From Centropus unirufus (Eukaryota > Chordata > Aves > Cuculiformes > Centropidae), in contig VYZI01000285.1 in NCBI GenBank assembly GCA_013397695.1, positions 124,001 through 188,000 on the forward strand: DNA of 64,000 bases, given 5' to 3'. Each line of letters starts with the position of its first letter. Position 1 is the first letter of the stretch. This document shows positions 12,848 through 26,700 of this stretch, one piece after another. Under the pieces are notes generated by a model, which searched no databases, had not been told where the DNA came from, and saw nothing but the letters and a program-made list of their open reading frames with translations. Position numbers and translations under genes: made by a program.

Positions 12848-13304
12848 CTACTGGAGAGAGTCCAGAGGACATGAAGTTGGTGAAGAGTCTAGAAGGAAAG
12901 TCGTATGAGGAGCAGCTGAAGTCACTTGGTCTGCTCAGCCTGGAGCAGCTGAGGGGGACCTCGTAGTAGTTTACTGCTTCCTCACAGCGGGAAGAGGAGC
13001 AGGCACTGGTCTCTTCTCTCTGATATTCAGTGATAGGGCTTGAAGGAATAACAGGAAGATGTGCCAGGAGAGGCTGAGATTGGATATTAAGAAAATGTTC
13101 TTCACTCAGAGGGTGATGGAACACTGGAACAGGCTCCCCAGGGAAGCAGTCATGGCACCAAGCCTAACAATATTTAAGTAGCATTTGGACAATGCACTCA
13201 GATGCATGGTGTAAGTTTTGTGGCTGTTCTATACAGGGATAGGATTTGGAGTTGATGAGCTTTGAGGATCCTTTCCAACTCAGATCATTCTGTGATTCTG
13301 TGAA
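12848..13304 (+). mobile_element. CR1 LINE 3' end, 5'-truncated
   Basis: The sequence matches the 3' portion of CR1 (chicken repeat 1). It begins in the C-terminal part of the reverse-transcriptase ORF (ggagagagtccagagga near 12,851). It passes through the conserved stretch around cactggaacaggctcccc (near 13,120) and ends in the CR1 terminal octamer repeat, attctgtgattctgtgaa (13,287-13,304). Stop codons such as the tag-tag pair near 12,963 interrupt the protein reading. The tail contains catttggacaatgc and a gatgagctttgagg stretch, resembling the CR1-X/Y type of 3' end rather than the type at 52,190-52,361. Strong 5' truncation is typical of CR1. The copy is dead. Confidence 0.93.
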
Positions 13305-16300
13305 TCCTATTCTTTCAAACATTGTGAGACTCTAGACTTCTGTTTTGTTTTTATTTTAAGTTTAAGGTAGTAATTAGTCTGCTCTTTAGTTGTAGGTTAT
13401 TTAATATCCACTGCCTCTGGCCTGAAGCTACTGGAAAAAAAAGTTGTTAGCTTTTTACCATCTTTCTCCTTAGAAACCTTAGTTTTTTAAGAGATAAAAT
13501 TCTCCTCTAATCCCTCTGCCTGTTCCATTTCTTCAGAACCTCAGATACAATAATTGTAGTCTTTAGCTGCTATTTCAGGTTCTTAATCCCTCGTATTTCC
13601 TTCTACTTCTCTGACGTTGAACACTTTTCTCTCTCTTCTTCAGACACCATAGAGTGCTTTTGGTCATAATTAATGCAAGTGCCCTGGTTGGACTGTGTAA
13701 CTCTGATGAATCTTTCTAACTGTAGTAGGTAATAAAGACAAAATACATATCAGGTATATGTAACACTGGGGCTTGGGAGAGTGGGAAGATGATGCTTTTC
13801 TTCTTTCTCTTGCTGTCGACCTCTTCTAGTCCAAAGCACTACATCCTACAGGGAATGATACACTTCTGTTTAAGTCATTTCAGGGTCCAATTATCCTTAA
13901 ACTTTTGCTTCAGCCTGAGTCTAAAATAAGTTTTGTTGCCATAGGAAGGAGATTATTATGGTCAGTAGGTCTTCTATAAGAGAATGGAGAGTTACCACTT
14001 TCTGGAAGGAATCCTAAGGGGCCAACCCCTGTACAGAAACTCCAAACATCACACATTTGGGATACTGATTCTTTCAGATTTACCTACAGTGCTACCCATG
14101 TGGGCCAGTACTTTTGATTCCTGATCCTGATGTTATCACTATATGAATACAAGAAGTGCCACATAATAATCTAGGCCCTTCTAGTCTGTTTTAACCAAAT
14201 TTATCAGGAGTCCTGTTAATTTCACCATCTTATTTATACTGATTATTTTTGCAAGTATCAACATGCACAAGAAGTGAAGTTTGGCCAGCAAGTGTTATAA
14301 GAGCTCTGCATGCCAACCTACAGGCCTCAGCAAAACGTCAGCAGGAGAAGTCCACTTAGTCTTAGTTATCAATGCTCCATGAAAAAAAAAGGAGCAGAAA
14401 AGACATGTAGATGGATCATGTAAGAGGAAACTAGAAGAGCTCAGCTCACATATTCTGACAAAATGAAGGCTGAGAGGACATCTGATTGCGGTGTAGATCA
14501 ATCAAAAAGACTTTTTTGAGCTAATGGGCCATGTTGGCAGAAAACCAAAACCATTCAGTGAATACATTTTGGCTGGAAAACACAAAAAGCATGAGAAGAG
14601 CCAGCTTCTGGAACAAACTTTCAATAGGAAGGATGAGAACAAAAACCTAACATTGTAAAATTGAGGCTGGTCATTTTATAAAAAAGATTTATCTGACATT
14701 CTGCCTGCAAAAACAGGAGCTTGGTTTTAGAGGCTCAGCAGAGTGATGGTCAGTCTTCCTGACCCCATAATCCACACTGTCCAATCTTCACAGAGCCACA
14801 TAGACTTCAGAGAGTTGTGGGGAGAGTGAATAGCTCAGCAAGTCCCAGATTTTTTACAGTTCCCTTGTGGATTTGGGCCGGATGGCCTCTACATCCCAGA
14901 CAAAGTCATGCCCCGTGGCTTATGTCCCCCAGCAGCCTCCAGACCAATGCAACCCACAGTCACATGAACATTGTAACCCCAGCATGGGCGTTCATTTGGT
15001 GTGCTGTTCAAACAGCCCAAGACCTTAATCCCAAACCTTTTCAGTCACACACATCGAGATGAAACATTCTTCCAACCCACAGCTCGGAGGCACCAGGCTG
15101 TTCCTTCTTCAAGTGAAGGAGAACCAAAAATATCCGGAAGAATATCTTTTAAAATAAGATTTTTTTAAAAGACCTCCTTCTCTGTTCTCCTGCATTTTTA
15201 GTAACAGTACTACTAAGAACCACAGTGAAATTGAACATTTTCATCCTAAGTTACTATCTCATCAACACTGTACTGATAACTTGATATCTGAGATTTAAGA
15301 GGCAGTAACAGTGTTCTGGACTGCATGTTCTACCAAAGCCAAAACACTCACAGCAAGTAAGTGTCAAAGCCAAGGAAATGTGCCATTTATTAATAGAAGA
15401 AGGTATTGCTGAGTTAAGAAGTAGCCTCAAGTTACTAATATAATTAAAACTTGTGATTAAATATTGAGATGAATGAAAAAAAATTAAACTGGGAGCTGTC
15501 AATGTGCCAAGTAAATAATTTAAAGACAGATTTAAAAAGCAGTGGGAACACACGTTTTCTGCTTTTATTCTTCATGTTACTAACCCCTTTTCACCCTTTC
15601 TAATATAATCTCTGTGCTCTTCTCTGATATTTGCATAGGTTGGCAGGGTTATTTTCCCCTACAGTGTTCTTCTGTTTATCATATATGTCTGGAAATTGCA
15701 GAAGAGGCTGTGCTTGCTCTCATGTGAAATAGAAAAAATGACATAGCGGATAGGAGTATAACCCTTTCTGTGGCAGTCACAGGGAACAAAATTCATGTCT
15801 GTGGATAGAGCTAGGAAAGTGAACCAGAAGCAAGGAAATGGACTGACTGTGGGTTGTTTTGTTATCTAAATGTTTTCAGGATTTTTCCATCTCCATTTTC
15901 TCTGCTGGCAAGAGTTATGTTTCTTACTTTGGGTAAATAAAAACCTTTCCTTCTCTCAGCTAAAGGGTGTCAGTGGCTGATATGACAGACTTGCTGCTGA
16001 GCAGAATCGAAAAAGCCAGGCTATTGCTGGAGCTAAACTGAGAAGGTGATGTGTGCACTGGCTGCACAGGTACTCAGAAGCAGCATCCTCCCACACTTTG
16101 AATGCCATCTTCTATATCCTGTGAAAATGAAAACTTTTACTTTATTTTTTTTTGTGTGTGTGTTTATGCAGAGAACTAAGAAAAAGACCCTTGCACATCC
16201 TACAAAAGTGATCCCTCTGGAGGTCAGACCTCTCGCCTGGAATATGGAAGAGTCAAGAGACACTATTAATCTGCTTGGTCCAGCACCTTATCTAGCCTAG

Positions 16301-17770
16301 CAATATCAAGTAGTTGCACTGTTGTGTCCATGTGAACCTGAAACGCAAGTTCCCATGGGAAATTTCAGTTAGACCAGTGTTTTCCAGTGATCAAAGCTTT
16401 TTTCTTGAAGCACTGACTACTGTCATCAAAGGCATTTTTTTACACCTCATAAAAATTTCTCATCATCTCCAATTCATGGTAGCAAAGAGAAGGAATACAC
16501 TCTTGTCTTTTCTATGCTGCATGTGCATACCTGCTGTCTAGTTCTGTCTAGCCACCATCCAGGATGAAGTGATTAGTCTTTCATGTGTGTCGTACATCCC
16601 TTTTAGTATATGTTAACTCTGCAGTGATTCTAATAGATGCCCATAGCTAGAGTACATGGTATAATTACATCCAAGCACAAGAGCCGTGCTTGGATAAGGC
16701 ACTATGCAGTGCTGAATAAACTCAGTAGGAGTAAAGTTTCAACCCCATCATTTTTTCCTTCAGATTATGGGAAACAGAGCTTTGATGAACACTTTAATGT
16801 TAGTTTAAAATGAAAAGTGCACAGTGCCCAATAAGTCAGTGTATACCTTTTGGAGAAGCCAATGCAGAGGTTCCCAGACAAATGCCTACCTAGTTGGAGA
16901 ATTTCAAAAGGATGGTTGGGAGTTAGTAAAGAAGACAGTAGGCTTCCCTGACATTCTTAACTATGAGGACTGCCATCCTGTGCCAGGAACAGCCCACTGC
17001 TTAAGATCTGATTATTTTCTGTTTACAGATCTGTCACACAGGCTGCCTTACAGCACATTCTCAAGTCATACAGCTAGAGGCATCCACAGTTTTGCTATCA
17101 CTGTCGCGTTACAGTCCTTTCTCCCCATAAATATACTTGAATTTTTTGGGGAAGAAGTTGTTCTGCACTTGTGGAAAAATGGGATTTCTGCAGTGTTTGT
17201 TATGGTTTACTACAAAGCCCAAATGTTTTTGCAAAGCTCTTGACAAATGTCTTTTCTGTGTTGCATTTTTCTTTTTGTTGTTACGTCTCTGTTGAAAGAC
17301 ATTTTATATTCACCAATTTTCAATTTGATCTTCTAAGCCATCCTACTCCATAGCTTAGGATTTGTACTTGATTGTAAGGATGTTCTCTTCCTTGTACAAG
17401 TGCTCAGCTGTCTATGGAAGAAATAGCATCTGTGACTTCCAGAAAACTTCTATACAAAATTGCATTCTTCACCTGCGTCCCTTCTTTTTACCACACAATA
17501 ACAGTCTGAGTGATCTCTTCATGGTGACGCTCCTTCTGATGGATACTTATCTCAGGTGAATAGAAACCCGAGGTAAATTCTTGAATATAATTTTCTCAGG
17601 CTCCTTACAGTTCATATGAGGACAAGAGTAATGGAATGGAGCTTATAAATGACCAAAAATGTATATTTTGCAAGGTCAAGAATGCATCTTTTTTCTCTCT
17701 GAGGATTTTATTTATGCTATAACAGTTATTTTCCTTATATGTATAAAGGATAGGCTTTTAGATGCAATTT
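13305..17770. other. AT-rich noncoding stretch
   Basis: About 4.5 kb with no recognised gene or mobile element. The longest frame (139 codons from 16,824) shows no recognisable domain and no convincing splice context, so I treat it as chance. Confidence 0.55.
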
Positions 17771-17795
17771 NNNNNNNNNNNNNNNNNNNNNNNNN
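17771..17795. other. Assembly gap (25 N)
   Basis: Twenty-five consecutive N characters. The flanks are AT-rich. The true missing length is unknown and may differ from 25 bases. A 65-codon frame crossing the gap is meaningless. Confidence 0.99.
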
Positions 17796-20700
17796 TATTG
17801 TATATTTTTTAAGAATACCAGGAGTATACTATTGCTACCAATTCCTAGTTCATTAAATTAATCTTCTCTTCATCTTGGTTAAAAAAGCACTAATAATATA
17901 TCAGCTTCTTTGGGATTTTTTGATATCACATTGCCTTTATGTAGTAAGAAAACCAAAACTCTTGTAGCAGCTGTAAGTGGCCAAAGGAACAACACACAGA
18001 ACACTTGCTATACAGGCAAGCGGAAACACAGTTCACTTGCAGCACTCAGGCAATATCAAAGAAAAACAGTCTAGTTAGGCATCTGCAGTGAAACATTGAT
18101 TTCACTGAGTTTAACTATTGATGCCAACTGAGGTTTACTCTTAATCTTACTTTATATCTTGCACTTTTGTAAGGGCAAGAGTGCTGTTCCACCTTGAATA
18201 GGACAGATACTCTTGTGTTCTGTGTTGGTTCACTGGCCTTTATTCCATGGGCTGAGAGCTGATTATTTCACAGAAAGTTGCAGAACCACCATAAAGCCAT
18301 TGCTATCACATTAGGTGGCAACTGCCATGGTCTCAAAAAGGACTCAGCTACAAGCAGTACATACAAGGGAAGCTGAGGCATCCAGCATCTCTTGTGTATC
18401 TTGCCTCCCTGCCCTTGCTGGCAGTATGAAGAGGGACGATCATGACCCAGAACATAGAATGCAAAGTATAGCTCATATTCTGGAATACTGAAAACATTGG
18501 GGCTGAGCCACATCAGCAGAGCTCTTCACTGAGCCCTTTCTCTGCCATTTTGATGCAACTGTACTGTTCATCAGAAATTCATTCCAGAGGTCATCAAATC
18601 CAAGCATCAGTGACTCATACTCTACCAGGATTTTACTTTCAGTCTCCTGCAGTTTGTTCTTTATGCAAGTTTTCCAAATTAAAGCAAAAGTATTATGATA
18701 CCTATCACTTTTTTTGCCATGTTATTCCAGCATGTACGTCAGCAATACAGGTTATACATAGTTCCACTTCAGTCTTAGATAAGATTATTTCTGCAACTGT
18801 CTTTTCTATGCTTTTCTTGACCAATAGCTCTCAAAATTCCTTAAATAATTACAATCACATTTGAAAGTAGTTAGTGTCTCATCTGATGCATCACAACATC
18901 CTAAAAAAATGCCTCAAGAAAACTTTAGAAACCTTTTCCTACATGAATTAGCAGTGGATATAATTTCAGCATTTGATTCTTTGCAAAAGCCAAAGTTATA
19001 CTTGAGGTAGCACAACTTTAAAGAAATTATATAATGCAAGTTTATTGTGACTTGCAACATGTTGCACTCAACTCCAGTGTTTGATTTCTATCTGTCTGGA
19101 CTTCTTTGGAAGCAAATGGCTATTTATGTGAGAGACCAGAAAATGTACACCAGGCTCAGACTGCCGTGTATGCACACTACAAATGGGTCCTGCTGGTCTG
19201 TCTCCCATCCTACAAGAGAGTTAAAGAGCAGCAGCTCAGGCAGCACTGGCACTGAAACAGGCAAATACAGTCTCTTATTCTAATGTGTAACCAGGGGTTC
19301 AAGGTTCTGCTTTCTCGATGCATGTGTTATGTGTGGTTCAGAATGTACAGCCAACAGCTGTCCTGGCCTCATTGACTTAGACTATGTGAAGAGTGCGAAA
19401 AAGTGGCAAAGATTCAACTCACAATGTTATTTAGAATGTAGACTCAGAGGCCGTATTTTTATAGGTGGAGATGTGATCTAAACTCCTGTCTTCCATCTGA
19501 CAAATGTCACCTTCACAACCTCTGGTACAGTCTCTGCATCCCACCCGCCACCTCTGGTGCAGCAGTGACATCTCTGAAAGTATCCTCATCAACCAAGGAA
19601 TTGAAGAGCAATGAGACTGAAGGGATCCTGCAGCAGCCTCTTCAGAGTCCTTTGAAGGTAACGTTACAAGTAAAAGATAGCAGAGCGTAGTGTTAGCACT
19701 TCCTTCAGCATTCCACTAACTTTCCTGTGTGGATATAAATGCGCATAATACACTAAGTTGTTTTGTAAGCAAATATAAAGCAAATGGTAGGTGGGAAAAT
19801 TGAAAGATCAGTTTGAGGCAATAGGGCAATATTAGCAAGATAAAATCATTATGTAGGCATGTCTCCCACCGAGAAGCTTTTGTTTTGTACATGTGTTTTG
19901 ATCGAGATTTTGAAAAAATAAAAGAGGTATTAGATGCAGCAGAGAAAATCCAAACAAATGCTGTTGTTTCAGCCAGACAAGAACCCAGCACACATCTAAA
20001 GGCAAATCAATGGGAATTTTGACTTACATATCAGTGCTACACCACAAGGCACCCTTAATGATAATGTTCTTTATTTTATAAATTATAACCCCTAAGTTGT
20101 TTATCTTTGGTCATATAATGTGATTTCTATTTAAATTTATGTGTTTTTCTAGTTTGCAAGAGATTTGACCTTTCACTTGTTTTTCTGTTTTACTTACCAA
20201 AACATTTTTAGACCATGATATATTTCTGGTTTGGGACATGTTGAAAATGAAAAAAAAGAACAACAAAACAGCAGGCATTTCTCAGTGGCATAATAAAACT
20301 GGAGATTCTGTGATTACTGTGCAACTTGATGAGTTTTCAAATGAACAGTTCAGTAACAACCACTCCATCATTCAAGCGAGTATCAAGAAAGTTTTTTCTG
20401 GTATTAACAGATGCTGAGTTTATAATATGATACATCATATATTACTCGAAATCCCTGAGGGAGAGAATCAGTCAAAATAATTTTTCCCCTGAATAATCTA
20501 CACATAATATTTTTAGTATTATACAAACATAAAAACATGTGAAATTTAATATTTTTTTCAGCTTTTGTGGAAGGCTTGGTCCTTGTTAAATACAGAAATA
20601 AGTAACATATCTGGGCTTAGAACATGAGTTTGGCAGAGAGTTTTTCCTATTTGTCAATCAACTCTGAATGGATTGCTGTGCCTTTATTGAACCTCACTGA

Positions 20701-23700
20701 TTTTTGTATATGGAAACTTACATACTTATCAGGTAGCGGGAAAATGTAAGGTTATAAATTCTCTTAAGTTGCTTTCCAGCTGATCTATCCATGTCCAATC
20801 TATTGTTCCAGTGCAACAACTCGTAACTAATTAATTTTGTGGAAAAAATGTTGTTTTCTGGGCCTCTCTTCTCACCAGATATCATCGGTTTAAAGCATTA
20901 TATTATAAACTTAATCCCTATCCCAAAGTAAATAAAATACTTTCCTAATTAAGTTTATGTATCTTGAATCACTTGATTTCACCATCAACCTTTTAAATAA
21001 GTGGCTGCTTTATCTTGTGAAGAGTCCGAGACTAAGACTAAAAAACGAAAATGAGATCCAAGGAGATACTAGAATATGCTTTGGGTTCTTAAGTTGTTTT
21101 ATATGCAGATTCAAAAATAAAGAGAAATGGTGATTATTTTTTTTTGTTACATGTAACCAACAACAGAGATTGTATCTAACATCTTAAGGTCAGGCTAATA
21201 TTTAAATAAGTAATATTGGATATACCTATCTCTGTGAAAATGCCCTTAACTAAGACACTCCAGATAATGGTGGTAGCCTTTAATTTGACCCAGAAATCAC
21301 CCTTGGAGGTTTTTATGATTATCAATTTACTGCCCTATTTCCAGGGATCACTATTCTTTTGTCTAGTAATTTCAACCCCAAATATCCTGTAGTAATGAAA
21401 ACAACTTTTCATTCTTAATATGTTAATTTTTAACATATTTCAGATAATTTTTTACACTTAGAGAAAAAGTTATGCTTGTGGATCTATAAATGCATTTAAC
21501 CAGTTTTCCAAAGTCAAACCATTATCTTTAAAATATCCACATTTTCACCCAAAGCAGGCAGAGCACATGAATAAACCTCACTTGCAGGCACCTGTTCTGT
21601 TCAGTCCTTTCTACACTGGAGTTTTACCAGCTCTGTGGCCTCACACTTCTACAAACCCCTGCAGAGACAACACATTTCTAGAACATAGTTTCTTGCCTGC
21701 TGGAAGCAGACTTTCAATGCAGACTTCTGTTGGATTCACTTGTTTTTAAATCTTGGTAAGATAGAATCAAAGATGTAGCTCCAAAGTTAAAATCAGAAAG
21801 TTGCCCAGAAATGCTACTTTGTGGGAAAGTTATATGCTAAAAGACAACTAAAAAGAATGGAGCTCTACCGTTTTAGCTTCCATTTAAGAAAAATTAGGCA
21901 CTCCATCCAGCTCTATATTCATTACGCACACTAGACTGGGGAGAAAGTGCCTTCCTTTTAACTTAGGCATTATTTAAAGCATTTTGGATATCAGGGTGCA
22001 AAGAAATAATGTAAAAAAATCCTGATTCGCCTTCTACTTTTTTAAACTAGAACTTTGCAATACTTGATGTTTCAAGCTCACTAGTTGGCAATTTAATGTT
22101 TTTGCTCTTTCATGCAGATTCATGCATGCCAGTTATTGGTTTTAATTTTATATTTTTCTGAAACAAATGTAGTAGTAAAAATGGCTTTCTGCTTAAAACA
22201 TTATGAACTAGCAAAGTAATTTTGCTTTTATGTGTAAGACCAGCATGTCTTTATAGAACTGAGTGTGTAGATTCTTGCAGAATGTGTCTAAAGCATATTT
22301 TAAAGAGCAATTTTAAAAATCTTTTCTCAGTGTTTCATAACATCAAGCAAGAGTATTTAAAAAAACAATAAAAAATATTGATTACTTAGTTTAGCATCCC
22401 TGCAGTGAGATGTATTTATTTCAAGAACTGAAAGATGTGGTCTTCCTTTTGAAGGGCTGATTTTACTAAAGAAAAAATCCTTACTGGTAATGCTGTTCTG
22501 TAAATTATTAGCATTTCAGCAAAATTATTAAAGTAAGAATCCATAACTCAATTTGTCTGCTACTTTTTCTGAAGAGGACTTGTATTAGTCCAAGCACAGA
22601 AAGGACTTCAGTTCTTTGAAGCATACAGTAATGCAAAAATGCAGAGCTCTACTGACATTAGTTGAATCTAGTTTGACAGAGGTGAGAGTTTAAAGCTTTA
22701 CTGCCATGCACACTCTTTCTGACAATAAGACCTCTCATGCCTGGATTCGTACTCAGTTCTCTCTTCTTCCCTGGTCCCTGCAGGCTGAGCACTAAATGTC
22801 ATAGCCTTGTTGCTGATGGCTCTTAGTCACTCACCTTCCTTTGGTGCCATCACCAGAACCCTTCACTTTGACATCATATCCTTGCTCCAGAGCAGCAAGT
22901 CATCTATCACAGTTTCAGTAATTTACAGATATTATAATAGAAAGGTGATCTCCAGCTTGGAACAGAAGCTGAATACTGAAGATAGGCTGATGTTCTGCAA
23001 GTGTTACCACAGATTTTGATTTAGGAGAGTTCTACAATAAGGTTTCAGGAGGTCAAAACTGAAAAGTCATGGCTATTCTTACATAACTTGTATTAAGAAG
23101 AACCACACCAGACTCTTTTTACCAAGCATTTTGGATTGCTTGTATCAACAGGAGCCAGAACTTGCCCAAACTTGAAAAGTTTGATTAGATAAAATGTGCA
23201 GACAGAACAGTTAGGAAAGGAATTTTTAGATGTTAGGCTGAACTACTGGGAAAGTTAAGAGGAGGTAGAATAAAAATGTAGCAAACTTGTGCTATATTGC
23301 TGTGGAATCTTGGAAGATAGTGTATGACATTTCACTGTTAGCGTTCATCTTATCTTAGCAGGAAACACTGTGTGAATAAAACAATCTCTTTCCCAGCCCA
23401 ATCTGACCACCATTTAGAAAGATTTGCTGTGCTCTGTTTGAGTAACTAAAAAGTCATGCATGGACAATTCTATGCATTTACTGCAATGTTTCCTCCTGTA
23501 ACCATTGTTTCAAAACAAAATCACTAACAAGTGCTCATGACTAGTTTAAATCATGGGGTTCTTTCCACACTCCGCCAGTCAAAAAAAAAGAAGGATGTGA
23601 TAAATAAAACAGTGGAAGGAAGCCAAAAAGGTATTATTTTGTAGCTTAACACATCATACTGATGATCTCAGCATTATACCTTGTTGAATGTTAGGTGAAT

Positions 23701-26700
23701 TTGCCTTCCAACATAGAGCGATTCCTTACTCTTCCAGAAGTAGATGTAGGAAGTAAATCCTCTCCTTTCATCATAGATTAATTACAATGGGAAGTGATTA
23801 TACGTGTGAGAAAATTAAACTACCATCTATTTTATCTATGTCAGTCAATTGTATTAAAATAAAGTACAAGAAATCTACTTAATCTCAACGTGATGCCTCT
23901 CAGCTTCTTAAAGCATGGTTTGTCAGAGCTGCTTATCTTTTTTACTTCATACTTTATAGCTATTAGGAATTAATTTACAGCTGGATTTTTTTGCTCTATC
24001 TCTTTCAAACCCTGTCTCCTTATCTTCTCACAGACAATTTTCAGCTTTCCTGTGTTCCTGCACTTGATATACTTCCAATTTTAAAATGTCGACCACAATA
24101 GAATTCTCACCAAGGGCCAGGAAAAACACAAAGTATACATACTAAAAGTACATAAAATTAATCTCTTCTAACTAATTCCTTACAGCTGTAGTGGGCTGAA
24201 AAATGCCTGGCTATATTTATTGATGCATCTCCTTAAATAACCTAGAAAACGAGGAAGCTTGGAGACAAAGAGAGTAATGGAAAAGAGGCTACAAGACTAA
24301 AACATTATCCATTTAGCTGAAGCATGTTATAGGATTTACAAAAAGTATTTGCAAGATGAACAGTTAGTCAAACATTAACCACCAGTTCTGAGACAGCCTT
24401 CTGCTTTTTCTCCTTCCCTTTCAAACACAATACCTATTTCTAAGTCATTTAGAAATGCCAGAAACTTCTTCTTTTTCTCTTAACAGACTTTCAGCTTGTC
24501 TTCTCCAGTATGCTTGGAGAAAGAAGTTGGAGTGTTGGTTGTGGCTGTTTATGATTTTTCCTTATTTCTGCTCTTAGCTCACCTTTCTCATTTTAGATTA
24601 TGACTATTCTGGCAACACTTGTTTTGCAAATATTGAAACAACATCAATAACTCTAAAGACATACAGATTAAATGCGTACTAGGCACAGCATTCATAGACA
24701 ATCACGTCTGATCTTGTTGGCTCATAAGCATTATGTTTTGATTTTCGTATGAGAAGGGTTTTGTGGTAAAGCTCATGGCTAACATTTACCTTCATCTTCC
24801 TCTTAGATGTAGTGGACCAGCTCTCTTTTGAGACATATTTTAATGTACCCTTCAGATTTAATGTCACGGATATAGAAAAGGATTATGTCCTTCTAATCCG
24901 AGCTCCGATACGAAACTTCCATACCACGAAGGACAGAGTTGCTACCTCCTTCCCTTTCCTTTTGAAAGCATTATTTTTGTTTCTAAGTATTAGGATGGTG
25001 CAGTTTCACCCAATAGGCAGCAAATAACTGAAGTTATATACTATAAAATGCAGATTACATAATATACCCTGATGGCTCTGTTCTGTAATGGCTTCATTAC
25101 TAGTTTGAAAATTACTGACAGTTTACATTTTTATCTTTAGTATACTATAATTTTAAATCATTGTAGGTTGCTCTATGTAGTAAATAATCTAAAAACATTT
25201 CCTGCCTGGCATTCAAACAGTGAGCAGCACTTTCCTTCCCAGGAGGTCCTGGGGCCTTACTTAAATTCTAGGTAGGTAATAACATTCTGGCTGCCTGAGG
25301 TCTTCTCTAGACTTTGCAAATGTATTCTTCATTTGTCATGAGTTTGTGGTGGTGCTGCAGGCTAGGAACAGCTGGGCTTGGATGTTATAGCAGTCTTGGT
25401 TACTCAGTATAACTTATCATTTTCCCTACTCTTTGAAATAATGGGATAAAAGAAAAAAAACAAGAAAATAACTTGGTCAGGGTTGTCTTTCTTTTCAGTA
25501 CGCAAAACCAACACTCATCGGCTTCCTATAGATTCAAAACTACTCGTTCTTAAACTATAATGCTAATGGTTGACAGTTTATCTGAAGCCTCTGATATTAC
25601 ATTAGAAAGCAATGTTAAACTGATTCTAGAGAAAAAGTATGTAACCACTGATACTCTGAAAGATTGGAGGAGGAAAGAAAGTAAAACAAGGAGAAATCAC
25701 TGAAGGCTGGGCTTTTAAATCAGTAATTCCAGCCTGAAGATTCACATCACACACACCTTAAAGCAGTAACAGGAATCTAAGATAAAGGATTCAATTAATC
25801 CAAGGAAAAGTAGTTCTTCAATAAAAAACATTAAATATTTTGGAAGGCATCATTTCAGTATGTTTCAGTATTCAAAATAATGATACATTCAAATTTAGTC
25901 TCAGAAATATTGAATAGTAGACAGTCACCCAAAGGAGACACATAACTGCACACAACAGAACTGCATCGAAGAATAAGTTCCATTTCATGGCACTAAAAGT
26001 AACTGTATGAAGGTTGTGAGTTGTTTATCCTCAATCCAACACGTTTACTCAAGATTATGTTTATCCCTATGCTCATATATAGTTTTTATGAGGACTACAA
26101 ACAACCAAGAAAAAGGAGAAAATTCCTCTGACAAACAAAAAACATTCTTATATCACACTGGAAGAAAGCAGACATTTTATAAAGGGGTTTTTTTTAGATT
26201 AAAAAAAAAATATATATGTTAAAACCCAGGACAAAACATGCACAAAAGCAAAAAGAAATATTTTAAACTCAGAGTATCTCCTTTTCTGGTAGCTCAAAAG
26301 ACCCATCTCTACTTCAGAAATGTACAGTGCAAGTTCCTAGTCTGACAGAGATGCACATTGCCTCTTTCATGCAGTCTAAGCTCTAGAACATTAATTTTCT
26401 CTCTTGAATTTTGGCTAGGACTTTCCCAAAGCCCTGAGAAAATTTTCCAGTCAAAACTTAAACACCTACATTTCCAAATAAATCCACGAGGGCCTCCAGT
26501 GTCTGACTGCAGTAGGGAGTACTCACAAAACTATCTTTAAATGAAACCATGTTTTAAGTGTTTGTTTTGTTTGTGTGTTGGTTTTTTTAATAAAGATTCA
26601 TTTATTCTACAGTTTCTTAATCTCCAAGTTCCAAATTAATCATCACATTGTTACATGTAAATAAATATGCACAATAGTCAACTGGTATTTGCAATGAGAT

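Noticed and set aside
16824..17243. 139-codon plus-strand frame
   Set aside because: No recognisable domain or convincing splice or promoter context. The length is within what a 64-kb window can give by chance.
20295..20325. gagattctgtgatt, resembling the CR1 terminal octamer
   Set aside because: No CR1 sequence precedes it on either strand, so it is a short chance match.
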